DNA from: Lachnospiraceae bacterium
GTDB taxonomy: Bacteria > Bacillota_A > Clostridia > Lachnospirales > Lachnospiraceae
Assembly (NCBI GenBank): GCA_009774655.1
Contig: VSOD01000017.1
Span: 1 to 9,730 of the forward strand
Direction of reading: 5' to 3'
DNA length: 9,730 nt
A model generated the notes under the pieces. That model made no database searches. It saw only the letters and a program-made list of their open reading frames with translations, and was not told where the DNA came from. The translations under genes were made by a program, and so were the position numbers. Of the stretch, positions 1 to 5,394 are shown one piece after another. Numbering within the stretch: position 1 is the first letter of the stretch; the number at the start of each line of letters is the position of its first letter.

Positions 1-132
1 GCTAATTTATCTCCTGGTAGAAAGATGGGTGGAATCGTTGTTTTTGAGGTCCCTCAAAATGCGGAAAATATCGAGATCGAATATGAAACAAATTTTTGGC
101 TACAGGATAAGGCTATTTTTATGTACAAATAA
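1..132 (+). CDS. C-terminal end of a DUF4352-type (telokin-like) protein, partial
   Basis: An open frame runs in from the window edge and stops with TAA at 130-132, giving 43 residues. The tail has the pattern of the last strands of DUF4352 immunoglobulin-like domains: a Pro-Gly turn, then Gly-Gly-Ile-Val-Val-Phe-Glu-Val-Pro, then a Glu-Tyr strand, then an Asn-Phe-Trp element. Such domains are usually at the C-terminus of secreted lipoproteins of Firmicutes; the N-terminus and any signal peptide lie outside the window. The next gene starts 28 bases downstream on the same strand, so the two may be co-transcribed. The family call rests on motif memory from a short tail. Confidence 0.6.
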   Translation, partial: ANLSPGRKMGGIVVFEVPQNAENIEIEYETNFWLQDKAIFMYK

Positions 133-160
133 AATAAAAATTAATTAAGGAGAGTTAAAC

Positions 161-346
161 ATGGCAAGGATAAAATGCCCAAGAATGTTATGCGGAAGTA
201 AAGACGTATCACTAATTGGTGGACGAACTCGTACGAGTATAAATCTGAACCCTCTACACCCGTTCACTCTTGTAAACAGTAAAGCCGTGGGAAAACAAAA
301 ATTCAGATGTAATAAATGCGGTAAAGTATTTACAGCCAAAATTTAG
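161..346 (+). CDS. Small zinc-ribbon protein, 61 residues
   Basis: The ORF starts at an ATG preceded by AAGGAGAG at 147-154 and ends with TAG. Two cysteine pairs frame the protein: Cys6 and Cys11 near the N-terminus, and Cys50 and Cys53 in FRCNKCGKVF near the C-terminus. This is the layout of a zinc ribbon with a long central loop (Asn-Leu-Asn-Pro-Leu-His-Pro-Phe at about 28-35). The first pair is spaced CX4C rather than the usual CX2C. The protein is basic, with no signal peptide or membrane segment. I do not know a specific function; nucleic-acid binding or a structural zinc site is possible. It probably shares a transcript with the DUF4352 gene upstream. Confidence 0.7.
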   Translation: MARIKCPRMLCGSKDVSLIGGRTRTSINLNPLHPFTLVNSKAVGKQKFRCNKCGKVFTAKI

Positions 347-513
347 CCCCCATTACGGACGTAATCTCACTTTACCCAGAGAAGAAACCCACAGCGAGCC
401 ACAAAGATTCACCAAAAAAGAAACGCCCCTCACACCAGAAGAATGCTCGATTGACATAACAAAAGATTTAATACGAAACCTTCCAGGATAAACTTATAAA
501 GTTACAAAAGTGT

Positions 514-540
514 AAAATTGCTTTTCTGTATGCAATTTTT
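514..540 (+). terminator. Weak hairpin with T-run, possible terminator
   Basis: AAAATTGC (514-521) pairs with GCAATTTT (532-539) around a 10-base loop, and the right arm ends in a run of five T. The stem is AT-rich, so it is a weak candidate for the end of the transcript of the zinc-ribbon gene. Confidence 0.3.
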
Positions 541-556
541 AGGATAAAAAATCTGG

Positions 557-612
557 GATTTTATAAAAATGCATCCAGAAAATGCCATTGATAACGGTGA
601 TTTTATAAAAAT
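557..612 (+). repeat. Two identical 14-base AT-rich direct repeats
   Basis: GATTTTATAAAAAT occurs at 557-570 and again at 599-612, 42 bases apart. Each copy contains a -10-like TATAAA, but no good -35 is seen at the right distance. They could be protein-binding sites or a chance product of AT-richness. Confidence 0.5.
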
Positions 613-653
613 TTTAGTTTATAAGTTTAACCTGCGAAACCTTCCGGGAAATA

Positions 654-682
654 TTGCAATACCTATCTGCATATGCTATAAT
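654..682 (+). promoter_or_regulatory. Strong sigma-A promoter of the small antitoxin RNA
   Basis: TTGCAA at 654-659 and a perfect TATAAT at 677-682 are separated by exactly 17 bases. TG one base before the -10 adds an extended -10 element. Transcription should begin at about 688-690. This is the clearest promoter in the window, and no conventional ORF with a ribosome binding site follows it, which fits a non-coding RNA. Confidence 0.85.
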
Positions 683-688
683 GCCGAT

Positions 689-764
689 AGGCAAAAGAGA
701 GACGGTTACATCGTATGTACACCAGTCGAAAACCCCGGAGCGGCTACTCCGGGGTTTTCTTTTT
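689..764 (+). ncRNA. Putative antitoxin RNA of a type I toxin-antitoxin locus
   Basis: The stretch between the consensus promoter (654-682) and the strong terminator (729-764) would give an RNA of about 75 nt. Its 5' half contains GAGACGGTTACATCG (699-713), which recurs in the same orientation at 847-861 inside the 5' part of the convergent toxin frame. Because the two units are transcribed towards each other, this DNA direct repeat makes the two RNAs complementary there, and they are also complementary through the shared terminator. That is the design of the RNA I/RNA II pair of the enterococcal par (Fst) locus. The RNA would block translation of the peptide. The start and end are inferred from promoter and terminator only. 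Confidence 0.65.
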
Positions 765-861
765 GGGCTAGTTGTCATTACCATTGCTGTCTAACCACTT
801 GCAGATGAGGTGGCAAACCACACCCGCCGCGACAGCAATCGAAAAAGAGACGATTACATCG
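699..861. repeat. Direct repeat pair linking antitoxin RNA and toxin 5' region
   Basis: GAGACGGTTACATCG (699-713) and GAGACGATTACATCG (847-861) match at 14 of 15 positions. Both are preceded by an A-rich GA stretch and followed at once by an ATG-containing segment. They lie on either side of the shared terminator, as do the direct repeats of the Fst/par locus, where they let the two RNAs pair. Confidence 0.7.
729..764. terminator. Strong bidirectional terminator hairpin
   Basis: AAAACCCCGGAG (729-740) pairs perfectly with CTCCGGGGTTTT (747-758) around a 6-base loop. On the plus strand the tail is TTTTCTTTTT, an excellent intrinsic terminator for the small RNA. On the minus strand the stem is followed only by TTTT from the stem itself, so it would also end the convergent toxin transcript, less efficiently. 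Confidence 0.85.
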
Positions 862-863
862 AT
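768..863 (-). CDS. Fst-like tiny membrane toxin peptide, no ordinary start codon visible
   Basis: Thirty-one sense codons read on the minus strand from 863 to a TAG at 768-770. The peptide begins Ile-Asp-Val-Ile-Val, continues with a hydrophobic helix rich in Ala, Val and Ile (about residues 4-21), then has KWLD (residues 22-25) and a short polar Ser/Asn/Asp tail. This resembles Fst and related type I toxins and holin-like toxins: one membrane segment, a Trp-Leu-Asp boundary and a charged or polar C-terminus. The frame upstream is open for ten more codons but contains no ATG, GTG or TTG; CTG, ATT or ATC would have to serve. There is no clear ribosome binding site or promoter on this strand. 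It may therefore be a decayed copy, or it may use a non-standard start. Its stop lies just before the shared terminator, and a convergent RNA faces it. Confidence 0.55.
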   Translation of the reverse strand: MDVIVSFSIAVAAGVVCHLICKWLDSNGNDN

Positions 864-942
864 GCAATAAATCAGACGAATGCTTTGACGCTCTGATCAG
901 CGTACTCAAAATGCAAAGTAATTAAAAAAGAAAGGAGCCCCT

Positions 943-1482
943 ATGGCACTACAGCAGGAAAGAATTTATACAATCGAGGATATCTACGCCCTTCCGGACG
1001 GGCAGCGGGCGGAGCTGATCGACGGCCGGATCTATAACATGGCCCCGCCAAGTACGATGCACCAACGTATCTTAATGAACCTGTCCGGTGAAATCCGGGA
1101 ATACATCAAAAGGCATGGTGGCACCTGTGAAATATTCCCCGCCCCATTTGCCGTCTTCCTGAATGAGGATGACAGGAACTATGTCGAACCGGATATTTCA
1201 ATCATATGCGACGGCAACAAGCTGGATAACAAAGGATGCCATGGCGCACCGGATTGGATAATTGAGATTACGTCTCCTGGTACCTCACAGATAGACTACG
1301 GCATAAAACTTTTCAAGTACCGCTCTGCAGGTGTCCGTGAATATTGGGTCATAAACCCCAAAACACGTATTGTAAATGTTTTTGATTTTGAACATGAACA
1401 GGCATCAAATCAATACAGTTTTGACGATGATATTCCCGTATGTATTTATAGTGATTTAAGCATCTGTATTTCTGCCCTATAG
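943..1482 (+). CDS. Uma2-family (DUF820) PD-(D/E)XK nuclease-like protein, 179 residues
   Basis: The ATG is preceded by AAAGGAG at 931-937. The length and motifs are those of a complete Uma2-family protein. The N-terminal part has the typical Tyr-Thr-Ile-Glu-Asp and Glu-Leu-Ile-Asp-Gly-Arg pattern (residues 9-29), followed by His40. The restriction-endonuclease-like core shows VEPD (81-84), PDWIIEI (103-109) with Glu108, and a later Lys-Leu-Phe-Lys-Tyr helix (122-126) before YWVINP. Asp84, Glu108 and Lys122 or Lys125 are the likely catalytic or metal-binding set. Members of this family are abundant in cyanobacteria and Firmicutes, often near mobile DNA, and their biological role is poorly defined. 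Here it lies between the small toxin locus and a serine recombinase, which fits an accessory or mobile setting. Confidence 0.85.
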   Translation: MALQQERIYTIEDIYALPDGQRAELIDGRIYNMAPPSTMHQRILMNLSGEIREYIKRHGGTCEIFPAPFAVFLNEDDRNYVEPDISIICDGNKLDNKGCHGAPDWIIEITSPGTSQIDYGIKLFKYRSAGVREYWVINPKTRIVNVFDFEHEQASNQYSFDDDIPVCIYSDLSICISAL

Positions 1483-1484
1483 CA

Positions 1485-1517
1485 AAAACCGCCCCTGTGC
1501 CAACAGGAACGGCTTTT
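1485..1517 (+). terminator. Probable terminator after the Uma2 gene
   Basis: Just after the Uma2 stop codon, AAAACCG and CCTGT (1485-1498) pair with ACAGG and CGG plus TTTT (1503-1517), leaving small internal mismatches. The T-run is short. It may instead be part of a coding frame (see 1497-1628). Confidence 0.4.
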
Positions 1518-1628
1518 AGATATATCCCCGAAGAGATACAAACATCGCAAAAAGATTGTATCATCTTCGGGGACAGCCTGCAAGCGTTAAATGCGCTGGC
1601 TGTTATTTTTATACCCAAAAAACCATAA
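1497..1628 (+). CDS. Possible short or remnant ORF ahead of recombinase A
   Basis: A frame readable from GTG at 1497 to TAA at 1626-1628 gives 43 residues, with a protein-like composition: RYIPEEIQTS in the first half and FGDSLQALNALAVIF in the second, ending in Pro-Lys-Lys-Pro. No ribosome binding site precedes the GTG. The frame is open back to about 1454, overlapping the Uma2 end, and lacks an ATG, so it could be the 3' remnant of a larger gene. The same bases form two strong hairpins, which argues for a structured non-coding spacer. I cannot decide between these. Confidence 0.25.
   Translation: MPTGTAFRYIPEEIQTSQKDCIIFGDSLQALNALAVIFIPKKP
1525..1573. repeat. Long inverted repeat (17-base arms)
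   Basis: TCCCCGAAGAGATACAA (1525-1541) is the reverse complement of 1556-1573 apart from one bulged base, around a 14-base loop. This is one of the most stable hairpins in the window. It is not followed by a T-run, so it is not a classical terminator; its position about 80 bases before the recombinase A start suggests a regulatory or recombinase-related role. Confidence 0.6.
1573..1612 (+). terminator. Possible intrinsic terminator upstream of recombinase A
   Basis: ACAGCC (1573-1578) and AGCG (1583-1586) pair with CGCT and GGCTGT (1594-1603), with a 4-base bulge in the left arm. The stem is followed by TATTTTTAT. It would insulate the recombinase from upstream transcription or attenuate it. 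Confidence 0.4.
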
Positions 1629-1650
1629 GATAATAGAGGAGGATGATACA

Positions 1651-3051
1651 ATGTCAAAAATACTACGGTGTGCAATCTACATCCGCGTTTCTTCTGCCGA
1701 ACAGGTTATGCACGGTAAAAGCCTCGAGGCACAACTTAGTTACCTGACCGATTATGCCGATCGGCAGGGCTGGAAGGTCATCGGCCATTTTGCCGACGAG
1801 GGTAAGACCGCCAGAAAGGAATTAAAACGCCGTAAGGCTATCAAAGAACTTCTTGAACGCGTAAAAGGTAATGAAGTGGATGTGGTGCTCTTCTGGAAAA
1901 TGGATCGCTGGTTTAGGAATGTAGCAGACTTTTATAAAGTACAGGACATTCTTGACGCTCATGACTGCAGATGGGTGGCCGCTGCTGAACCGAGTATGAA
2001 TCTCGATACCCGTGAAGGCCGCCTAAACGTCAATATCATGCTCTCGATCAATCAGAATGAGACTGATACGACGAGTGAAAGGATAAAATTTGTAAATGAA
2101 TCCTCTATCCGGCAGGGGAAAGCTATTTTTGGAGATGCTGCACTTCCTTTCGGATATAGGATCGATGTGATCGACGGGGTAAAGAGGCTTGTTAAGGACC
2201 CGGCCCGGGAAGCCCTGGTAAATGAAATCTTTGAATACTATTTTACGCATCAGAGTAAGACCGGTACCGTAAAGTACATTAACAGAAAATACGGGGACGT
2301 GTTCTCAATAACCTCTATGTTAACCATGTGTAAAAGTCCGTTTTATTATGGTGCGTATCGTGATAACGATAACTACTGTCCCTCATACATTACGAAGGAG
2401 CAATATGATCTAATGCAGACGATCAATGCAAAAAACATAAAAATCAGAGAAAATCAGACCAAACAGGATCCATACTTATTTACAGGGCTTTTTGTATGCC
2501 CTTTATGCGACCGTCGTCTTGCATCTGCACGAAGGATCCGCGGAAAACAGAAAAAATATTACAGATATTATAGATGCCTGAATCACTATGCCAACAGCGC
2601 GTGTGAGTACTCAAGGGTGATGAATGAAGCAGTTTGTGAGGATTATCTCATCAACAACATTGAACGGCTTATTTTAGAAAAAGAGATCGAAGTCAAAACT
2701 ATTACGGCAGAAAAAAAATCTGCTGAAAAAATTATCAATGCTAATGACTATAGGAGAGAACTTGATCGATTAAATAATATGTACCAGAAAGGGCGCATCA
2801 GCGAAGAAAAGTATGATTCCGAGTATGCGCGGATTTCTGCGATACTTAAGGAATACGAAGATAGTATACTCCCTTTTCCCTCGGGCAATAAGTCTTTTGA
2901 TAAAATAAAACAAACCCTGTCAGGTGATTGGCTTACTATTTATCAATCCCTTGATCGGGAAAATAAGCGCACGTTCTGGCGTAGTATAATAGAAAGCATC
3001 GAATGTAACGTTGATACCGGTACAATTAAAGATGTTAATTTTTTGATCTGA
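1651..3051 (+). CDS. Large serine recombinase A, 466 residues
   Basis: This site-specific recombinase should cut and rejoin att sites to integrate or excise a mobile element. The start chosen is the ATG at 1651, which has AGAGGAGG at 1635-1642; an ATG at 1591 extends the frame but lies in hairpin sequence. The resolvase catalytic domain spans about residues 6-150, with nucleophile Ser14 in YIRVSS and the DR..R motif at Arg86 and Arg89. The recombinase domain follows at about 165-265. A zinc ribbon has Cys283, Cys286, Cys309 and Cys318. A charged, probably coiled-coil segment lies at about 340-405, and the C-terminal part contains FWRSIIESI. All domains are present, so it looks intact. Its stop codon lies about 12 bases from a truncated deacetylase gene, where an att junction is expected. 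It differs clearly from recombinase B and belongs to another subfamily. Confidence 0.92.
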   Translation: MSKILRCAIYIRVSSAEQVMHGKSLEAQLSYLTDYADRQGWKVIGHFADEGKTARKELKRRKAIKELLERVKGNEVDVVLFWKMDRWFRNVADFYKVQDILDAHDCRWVAAAEPSMNLDTREGRLNVNIMLSINQNETDTTSERIKFVNESSIRQGKAIFGDAALPFGYRIDVIDGVKRLVKDPAREALVNEIFEYYFTHQSKTGTVKYINRKYGDVFSITSMLTMCKSPFYYGAYRDNDNYCPSYITKEQYDLMQTINAKNIKIRENQTKQDPYLFTGLFVCPLCDRRLASARRIRGKQKKYYRYYRCLNHYANSACEYSRVMNEAVCEDYLINNIERLILEKEIEVKTITAEKKSAEKIINANDYRRELDRLNNMYQKGRISEEKYDSEYARISAILKEYEDSILPFPSGNKSFDKIKQTLSGDWLTIYQSLDRENKRTFWRSIIESIECNVDTGTIKDVNFLI

Positions 3052-3063
3052 TTGACGTATTAA

Positions 3064-3518
3064 CTATGCCGTGCCGTTATGCATTAAAATGATCGATCCG
3101 TTTTTCAATTTATCGGATTCCACCACGCGTTTGACAATATCGTCGGCCCCGTAGTCTTTCCAGTCGAGAGAATCAATGGACCACTGGATCGGATAATAGT
3201 TGCATTTATGGGTATTGGTTATGACATGATTGTCATAATCACCGTAGGGCGGCCGGAAAAGAAACATCTCATACCCTGTCAGTTCCTGCACCCTGGTATG
3301 TACTTTCATCAGTTCTTCCTGACACTGTTCGTCGGAGAGCTGTGACATGTTTTTATGGTTTTCGCTGTGATTGCCAAGGTCATGACCTGCTGCCAGAATC
3401 GCCTTCACATCATCCGGATAGCTTTCCACCCAGCCCCCGGTCATGAAGAAGGTCACCTTCACATTATGTTTCTTGAGCGTTTCCAGAATGCGTCCCGTGT
3501 CTTCATTCCCCCAGGAAG
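3064..3518 (-). pseudogene. Polysaccharide deacetylase (NodB family) fragment, truncated at both ends
   Basis: The fragment reads leftward from about 3518, beginning Ser-Ser-Trp-Gly-Asn-Glu-Asp-Thr, to a stop at 3064-3066. The NodB zinc-binding motif HSENH, the RPPYG motif, a Ser-Leu-Asp-Trp segment and the LMH motif near the end are all present. Missing are the first catalytic motif (Thr-Phe-Asp-Asp type), everything N-terminal to it, and the C-terminal strands that normally follow the LMHNG region. The intact enzyme would remove N- or O-acetyl groups from peptidoglycan or another polysaccharide outside the membrane; this remnant cannot do so. Both break points lie beside 3' ends of recombinase genes, so the gene was probably split by integration. 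The open frame continues to 3594, but its first ~25 codons belong to the recombinase B side. Confidence 0.85.
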
Positions 3519-5167
3519 ATGGACTGTTGATGGACCGTTTCTGGCATCTTACTATTCTCTGGCATCTTACCGTTCCGTAACGCCTCCACTTCATCGGAAA
3601 AGTTATAGACGATCTTCACGGTATTGTCTTCATAAATGTAAATCATAGAGACCATTTCCACAACGATATTCCTGTCAAGATGAGACAATTCCCGGTACTG
3701 CAGCAGCCTTTCAATCCACGGACCGTTTTCAGGCGGCTGCTCCTTAACTTCGCCGATCTTAGCCAGCATTGCACTGGCGGCTTCTATCTGCTGTTCGTAT
3801 TTGTCCCTGTACTGTCGGTACTCGTCCTTCGTGATCAGCCCGTCGGCATAATCTTCGTACGTACGCTCTTTCTTCTGCCTAAGGCGCCTGATTTGTGTCT
3901 GATAGCCGGAGCTGTCACCCAGAGAACTGAGGCGCGTCTTACGCCGCTTCTGATTTTCTTCCGTGACCAGCCGCTCTATATCCTGCACCGACCGGATCAT
4001 CAGATTCAGGTCCTGCAGCACAATCTCTTCCAGTTTCCGCCCGGTAATGTTATGAATCGTGCAGATTTTCCTGCCATAGCGGTTATAGCTGCCACAGTTA
4101 AAATATGTTTCGCCTCTGCGCCTGATCTTAACCATGGCGCGCCCACAGTCCCCGCATCTTAAATAGCCGGCAAACAGATGGACGTTGTCCGTAAGACCGG
4201 TCTGCCTCGTATTTCTTTGCAGAAGATCCTGCACCTTATCCCACGTTTCCCTGTCGATCACAGGCGCATGGGTGTTTTCGACAACGATCCACTTCTCCCT
4301 CGGCAGGCTGACCGCATTTTTCTTACACATCTGTCTGAAACTTTTATTCTGTACCATGCTGCCGGTATATATTTCATTCCTCAATATATTTCTTACTGTC
4401 GAATACGTCCAGTAAGCAGTAGTGCCCAGCCGGCTGCCGTTGTGATAGTTCAGCCCGCATTGCCTTTTATATTCCGACGGGCATGGTACGCCTTCTTCAT
4501 TCAGAATCTTCGCAATCGTATTTTGCCCGTGCCCTTTTATGTACATGGCAAAAATCCTCTTCACGATATCCGCGGCACAGGGGTCAATTTCCAGCCTGTT
4601 GTGATCCTCCGCCGACTTCACATAGCCAAAACTGGCAAAAGCGCCGATAAACTGGCCGCTGTTCTGTTTGCTGCGGAAAGTGGAACGTACCTTTTTGGAG
4701 AGATCTCTCGGATAAAACCCGTTGCACATATTTTTAAAATCCATCATCATATCTCCATCCGGGTCGATCTCCAGATAGTTCCGGTCTATCAGATCATTGA
4801 CTGCGATAAAGCGTACTCTTTTGTGCGGAAAATATTCGCCCGTGTACCTTGAGACTTCCGGCAGATTCCTGCCAAGCCTGGACAGGTCTTTGACAAGGAC
4901 GCACTGCACGTTCCCGGCCTCGATGTCTTCAATCATCCGCTTAAAAGCCGGACGTTCAAAGTTTGTTCCCGTATGTCCGTCGTCCACATAGACATCGTGC
5001 AGGCGCAGGTCACTCTGCCTTTCCATAAATTCCATAAGCTGCATACGCTGATTTGCAACGCTTAAGCTCTCGGCTTTATCCCCGTCTTCTCTGGAAAGAC
5101 GGATATACAGCGCCGTATTTAACTTTGCATCTTCTTTCGTCCGCGTTTGCTCCTTCCTGTTTCCCAT
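3503..5167 (-). CDS. Large serine recombinase B, TndX/TnpX-like, 554 residues
   Basis: This is a second, distinct recombinase, similar in layout to those of Tn5397 and Tn4451 type elements. It begins at the ATG at 5167 with GGGAG just upstream, two bases after the stop of the 49-residue ORF. The catalytic domain has Ser25 in YIRLSRED and the motif DLSRLGRN (94-101). The recombinase domain lies at about 175-320, including a Tyr-Trp-Thr-Tyr-Ser-Thr-Val-Arg-Asn-Ile-Leu helix near 252-262. A zinc ribbon uses Cys338, Cys341, Cys358 and Cys369. A coiled coil follows (about 395-475), then a C-terminal strand pattern of the DUF4368 kind (about 508-525). The last ~20 residues contain a repeat, NGKMPE and NSKMPE. 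The final ~6 residues and the stop codon lie in deacetylase-derived sequence, so the natural C-terminus may differ in the excised form. Confidence 0.92.
   Translation of the reverse strand: MGNRKEQTRTKEDAKLNTALYIRLSREDGDKAESLSVANQRMQLMEFMERQSDLRLHDVYVDDGHTGTNFERPAFKRMIEDIEAGNVQCVLVKDLSRLGRNLPEVSRYTGEYFPHKRVRFIAVNDLIDRNYLEIDPDGDMMMDFKNMCNGFYPRDLSKKVRSTFRSKQNSGQFIGAFASFGYVKSAEDHNRLEIDPCAADIVKRIFAMYIKGHGQNTIAKILNEEGVPCPSEYKRQCGLNYHNGSRLGTTAYWTYSTVRNILRNEIYTGSMVQNKSFRQMCKKNAVSLPREKWIVVENTHAPVIDRETWDKVQDLLQRNTRQTGLTDNVHLFAGYLRCGDCGRAMVKIRRRGETYFNCGSYNRYGRKICTIHNITGRKLEEIVLQDLNLMIRSVQDIERLVTEENQKRRKTRLSSLGDSSGYQTQIRRLRQKKERTYEDYADGLITKDEYRQYRDKYEQQIEAASAMLAKIGEVKEQPPENGPWIERLLQYRELSHLDRNIVVEMVSMIYIYEDNTVKIVYNFSDEVEALRNGKMPENSKMPETVHQQSIFLGE
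3519..3570. repeat. Short tandem direct repeats at the recombinase B/deacetylase junction, candidate att site
   Basis: Two pairs of repeats lie side by side. ATGGACTGTT (3519-3528) and ATGGACCGTT (3530-3539) match at 9 of 10 positions, and TCTGGCATCTTAC occurs at 3540-3552 and, identical, at 3558-3570. Deacetylase homology stops at the left edge of this block and the recombinase frame runs through it. That is where the end of an element encoding this recombinase would be expected, and repeats there could be recombinase-binding half-sites. The exact crossover point is not resolved. Confidence 0.5.
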
Positions 5168-5169
5168 GG

Positions 5170-5319
5170 CTACTCCCTGCTTTCTGCCCCTTCTGCTTTC
5201 TCTTTCCCCTCCTGTATCCTCCCGATGTGTGTTCGAATAATGCGCCTTATCAGTTCTTCCATGTCGTACAGGTTCTTATACTCTCTGATCACCGTATAAT
5301 TTTGATCCGGTTTTGACAT
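5170..5319 (-). CDS. 49-residue charged protein coupled to recombinase B
   Basis: I chose the ATG at 5319, giving a protein beginning MSKPDQNYTV; a GTG further upstream (5373) would place the start inside the promoter. A weak GGAG lies about 12 bases before the ATG. The stop TAG is two bases from the recombinase ATG, so the two are surely co-transcribed and probably translationally coupled. The protein has a helical middle (Asp-Met-Glu-Glu-Leu-Ile-Arg-Arg-Ile-Ile, about 19-28) and a Lys/Glu-rich tail, with no signal peptide or membrane segment. I recognise no domain. Possible roles are accessory or control factor for the recombinase; this is inference from position. Confidence 0.65.
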   Translation of the reverse strand: MSKPDQNYTVIREYKNLYDMEELIRRIIRTHIGRIQEGKEKAEGAESRE

Positions 5320-5355
5320 TTTACTGTTTTTACTCCATGTCAGTCTTCTTTCTAC

Positions 5356-5383
5356 TATATATATGCAGAGCACGCCCGGTCAA
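5356..5383 (-). promoter_or_regulatory. Candidate promoter for the 49-residue ORF and recombinase B
   Basis: On the minus strand TTGACC (5383-5378) is followed after 16 bases by TATATA (5361-5356). It sits between the terminator of the metabolic operon and the small ORF, about 37 bases before the ATG at 5319, as expected for a separate transcript. Confidence 0.6.
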
Positions 5384-5394
5384 CAACCCCGCCC

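Larger units (their letters stand above)
474..649. repeat. 15-base direct repeat with an inverted 11-mer
   Basis: CGAAACCTTCCAGGA at 474-488 recurs as CGAAACCTTCCGGGA at 635-649 (14 of 15 identical). Next to the first copy is AAACTTATAAA (490-500). Its exact reverse complement TTTATAAGTTT lies at 618-628, just before the second copy. The arrangement mixes direct and inverted copies, so it is not a simple terminal inverted repeat. Function unknown. Confidence 0.6.
347..653. other. Gene-poor AT-rich spacer with short repeats
   Basis: No convincing gene is seen here. The first part (345-491) contains a plus-strand frame of 48 sense codons with no start codon, ending in the residues Arg-Asn-Leu-Pro-Gly-stop; it could be a coding remnant. 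From about 490 to 630 the sequence is very AT-rich and carries a weak hairpin (514-540), a 14-base direct repeat, and a 15-base direct repeat flanking an inverted 11-mer (each listed separately). It ends at the strong promoter of the small RNA. Confidence 0.5.

Noticed and set aside
345..491. Plus-strand open frame of 48 codons ending in Arg-Asn-Leu-Pro-Gly
   Set aside because: It has no start codon or ribosome binding site; mentioned only as a possible remnant in the spacer entry.
569..808. Plus-strand ORF of 79 residues across the small-RNA region
   Set aside because: It contains the promoter, the RNA and the terminator of the toxin-antitoxin locus, has no ribosome binding site, and its C-terminal part is an antisense reading of the toxin frame.
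1591..1650. Upstream ATG extending recombinase A by 20 residues
   Set aside because: It lies inside a hairpin with no ribosome binding site, whereas the ATG at 1651 has AGAGGAGG at the right distance and starts at the usual point of the resolvase fold.
1349..1675. Minus-strand ORF of 108 residues
   Set aside because: It is antisense to the Uma2 end and the hairpin spacer, with no family resemblance or ribosome binding site.
3519..3594. N-terminal ~25 codons of the deacetylase ORF
   Set aside because: This part is out-of-frame recombinase B sequence and the tandem repeats, not deacetylase homology.
3680..4991. Several long plus-strand ORFs opposite recombinase B
   Set aside because: Antisense shadows of a clear conserved gene; compositions are Pro/Leu/His-rich and resemble no family.
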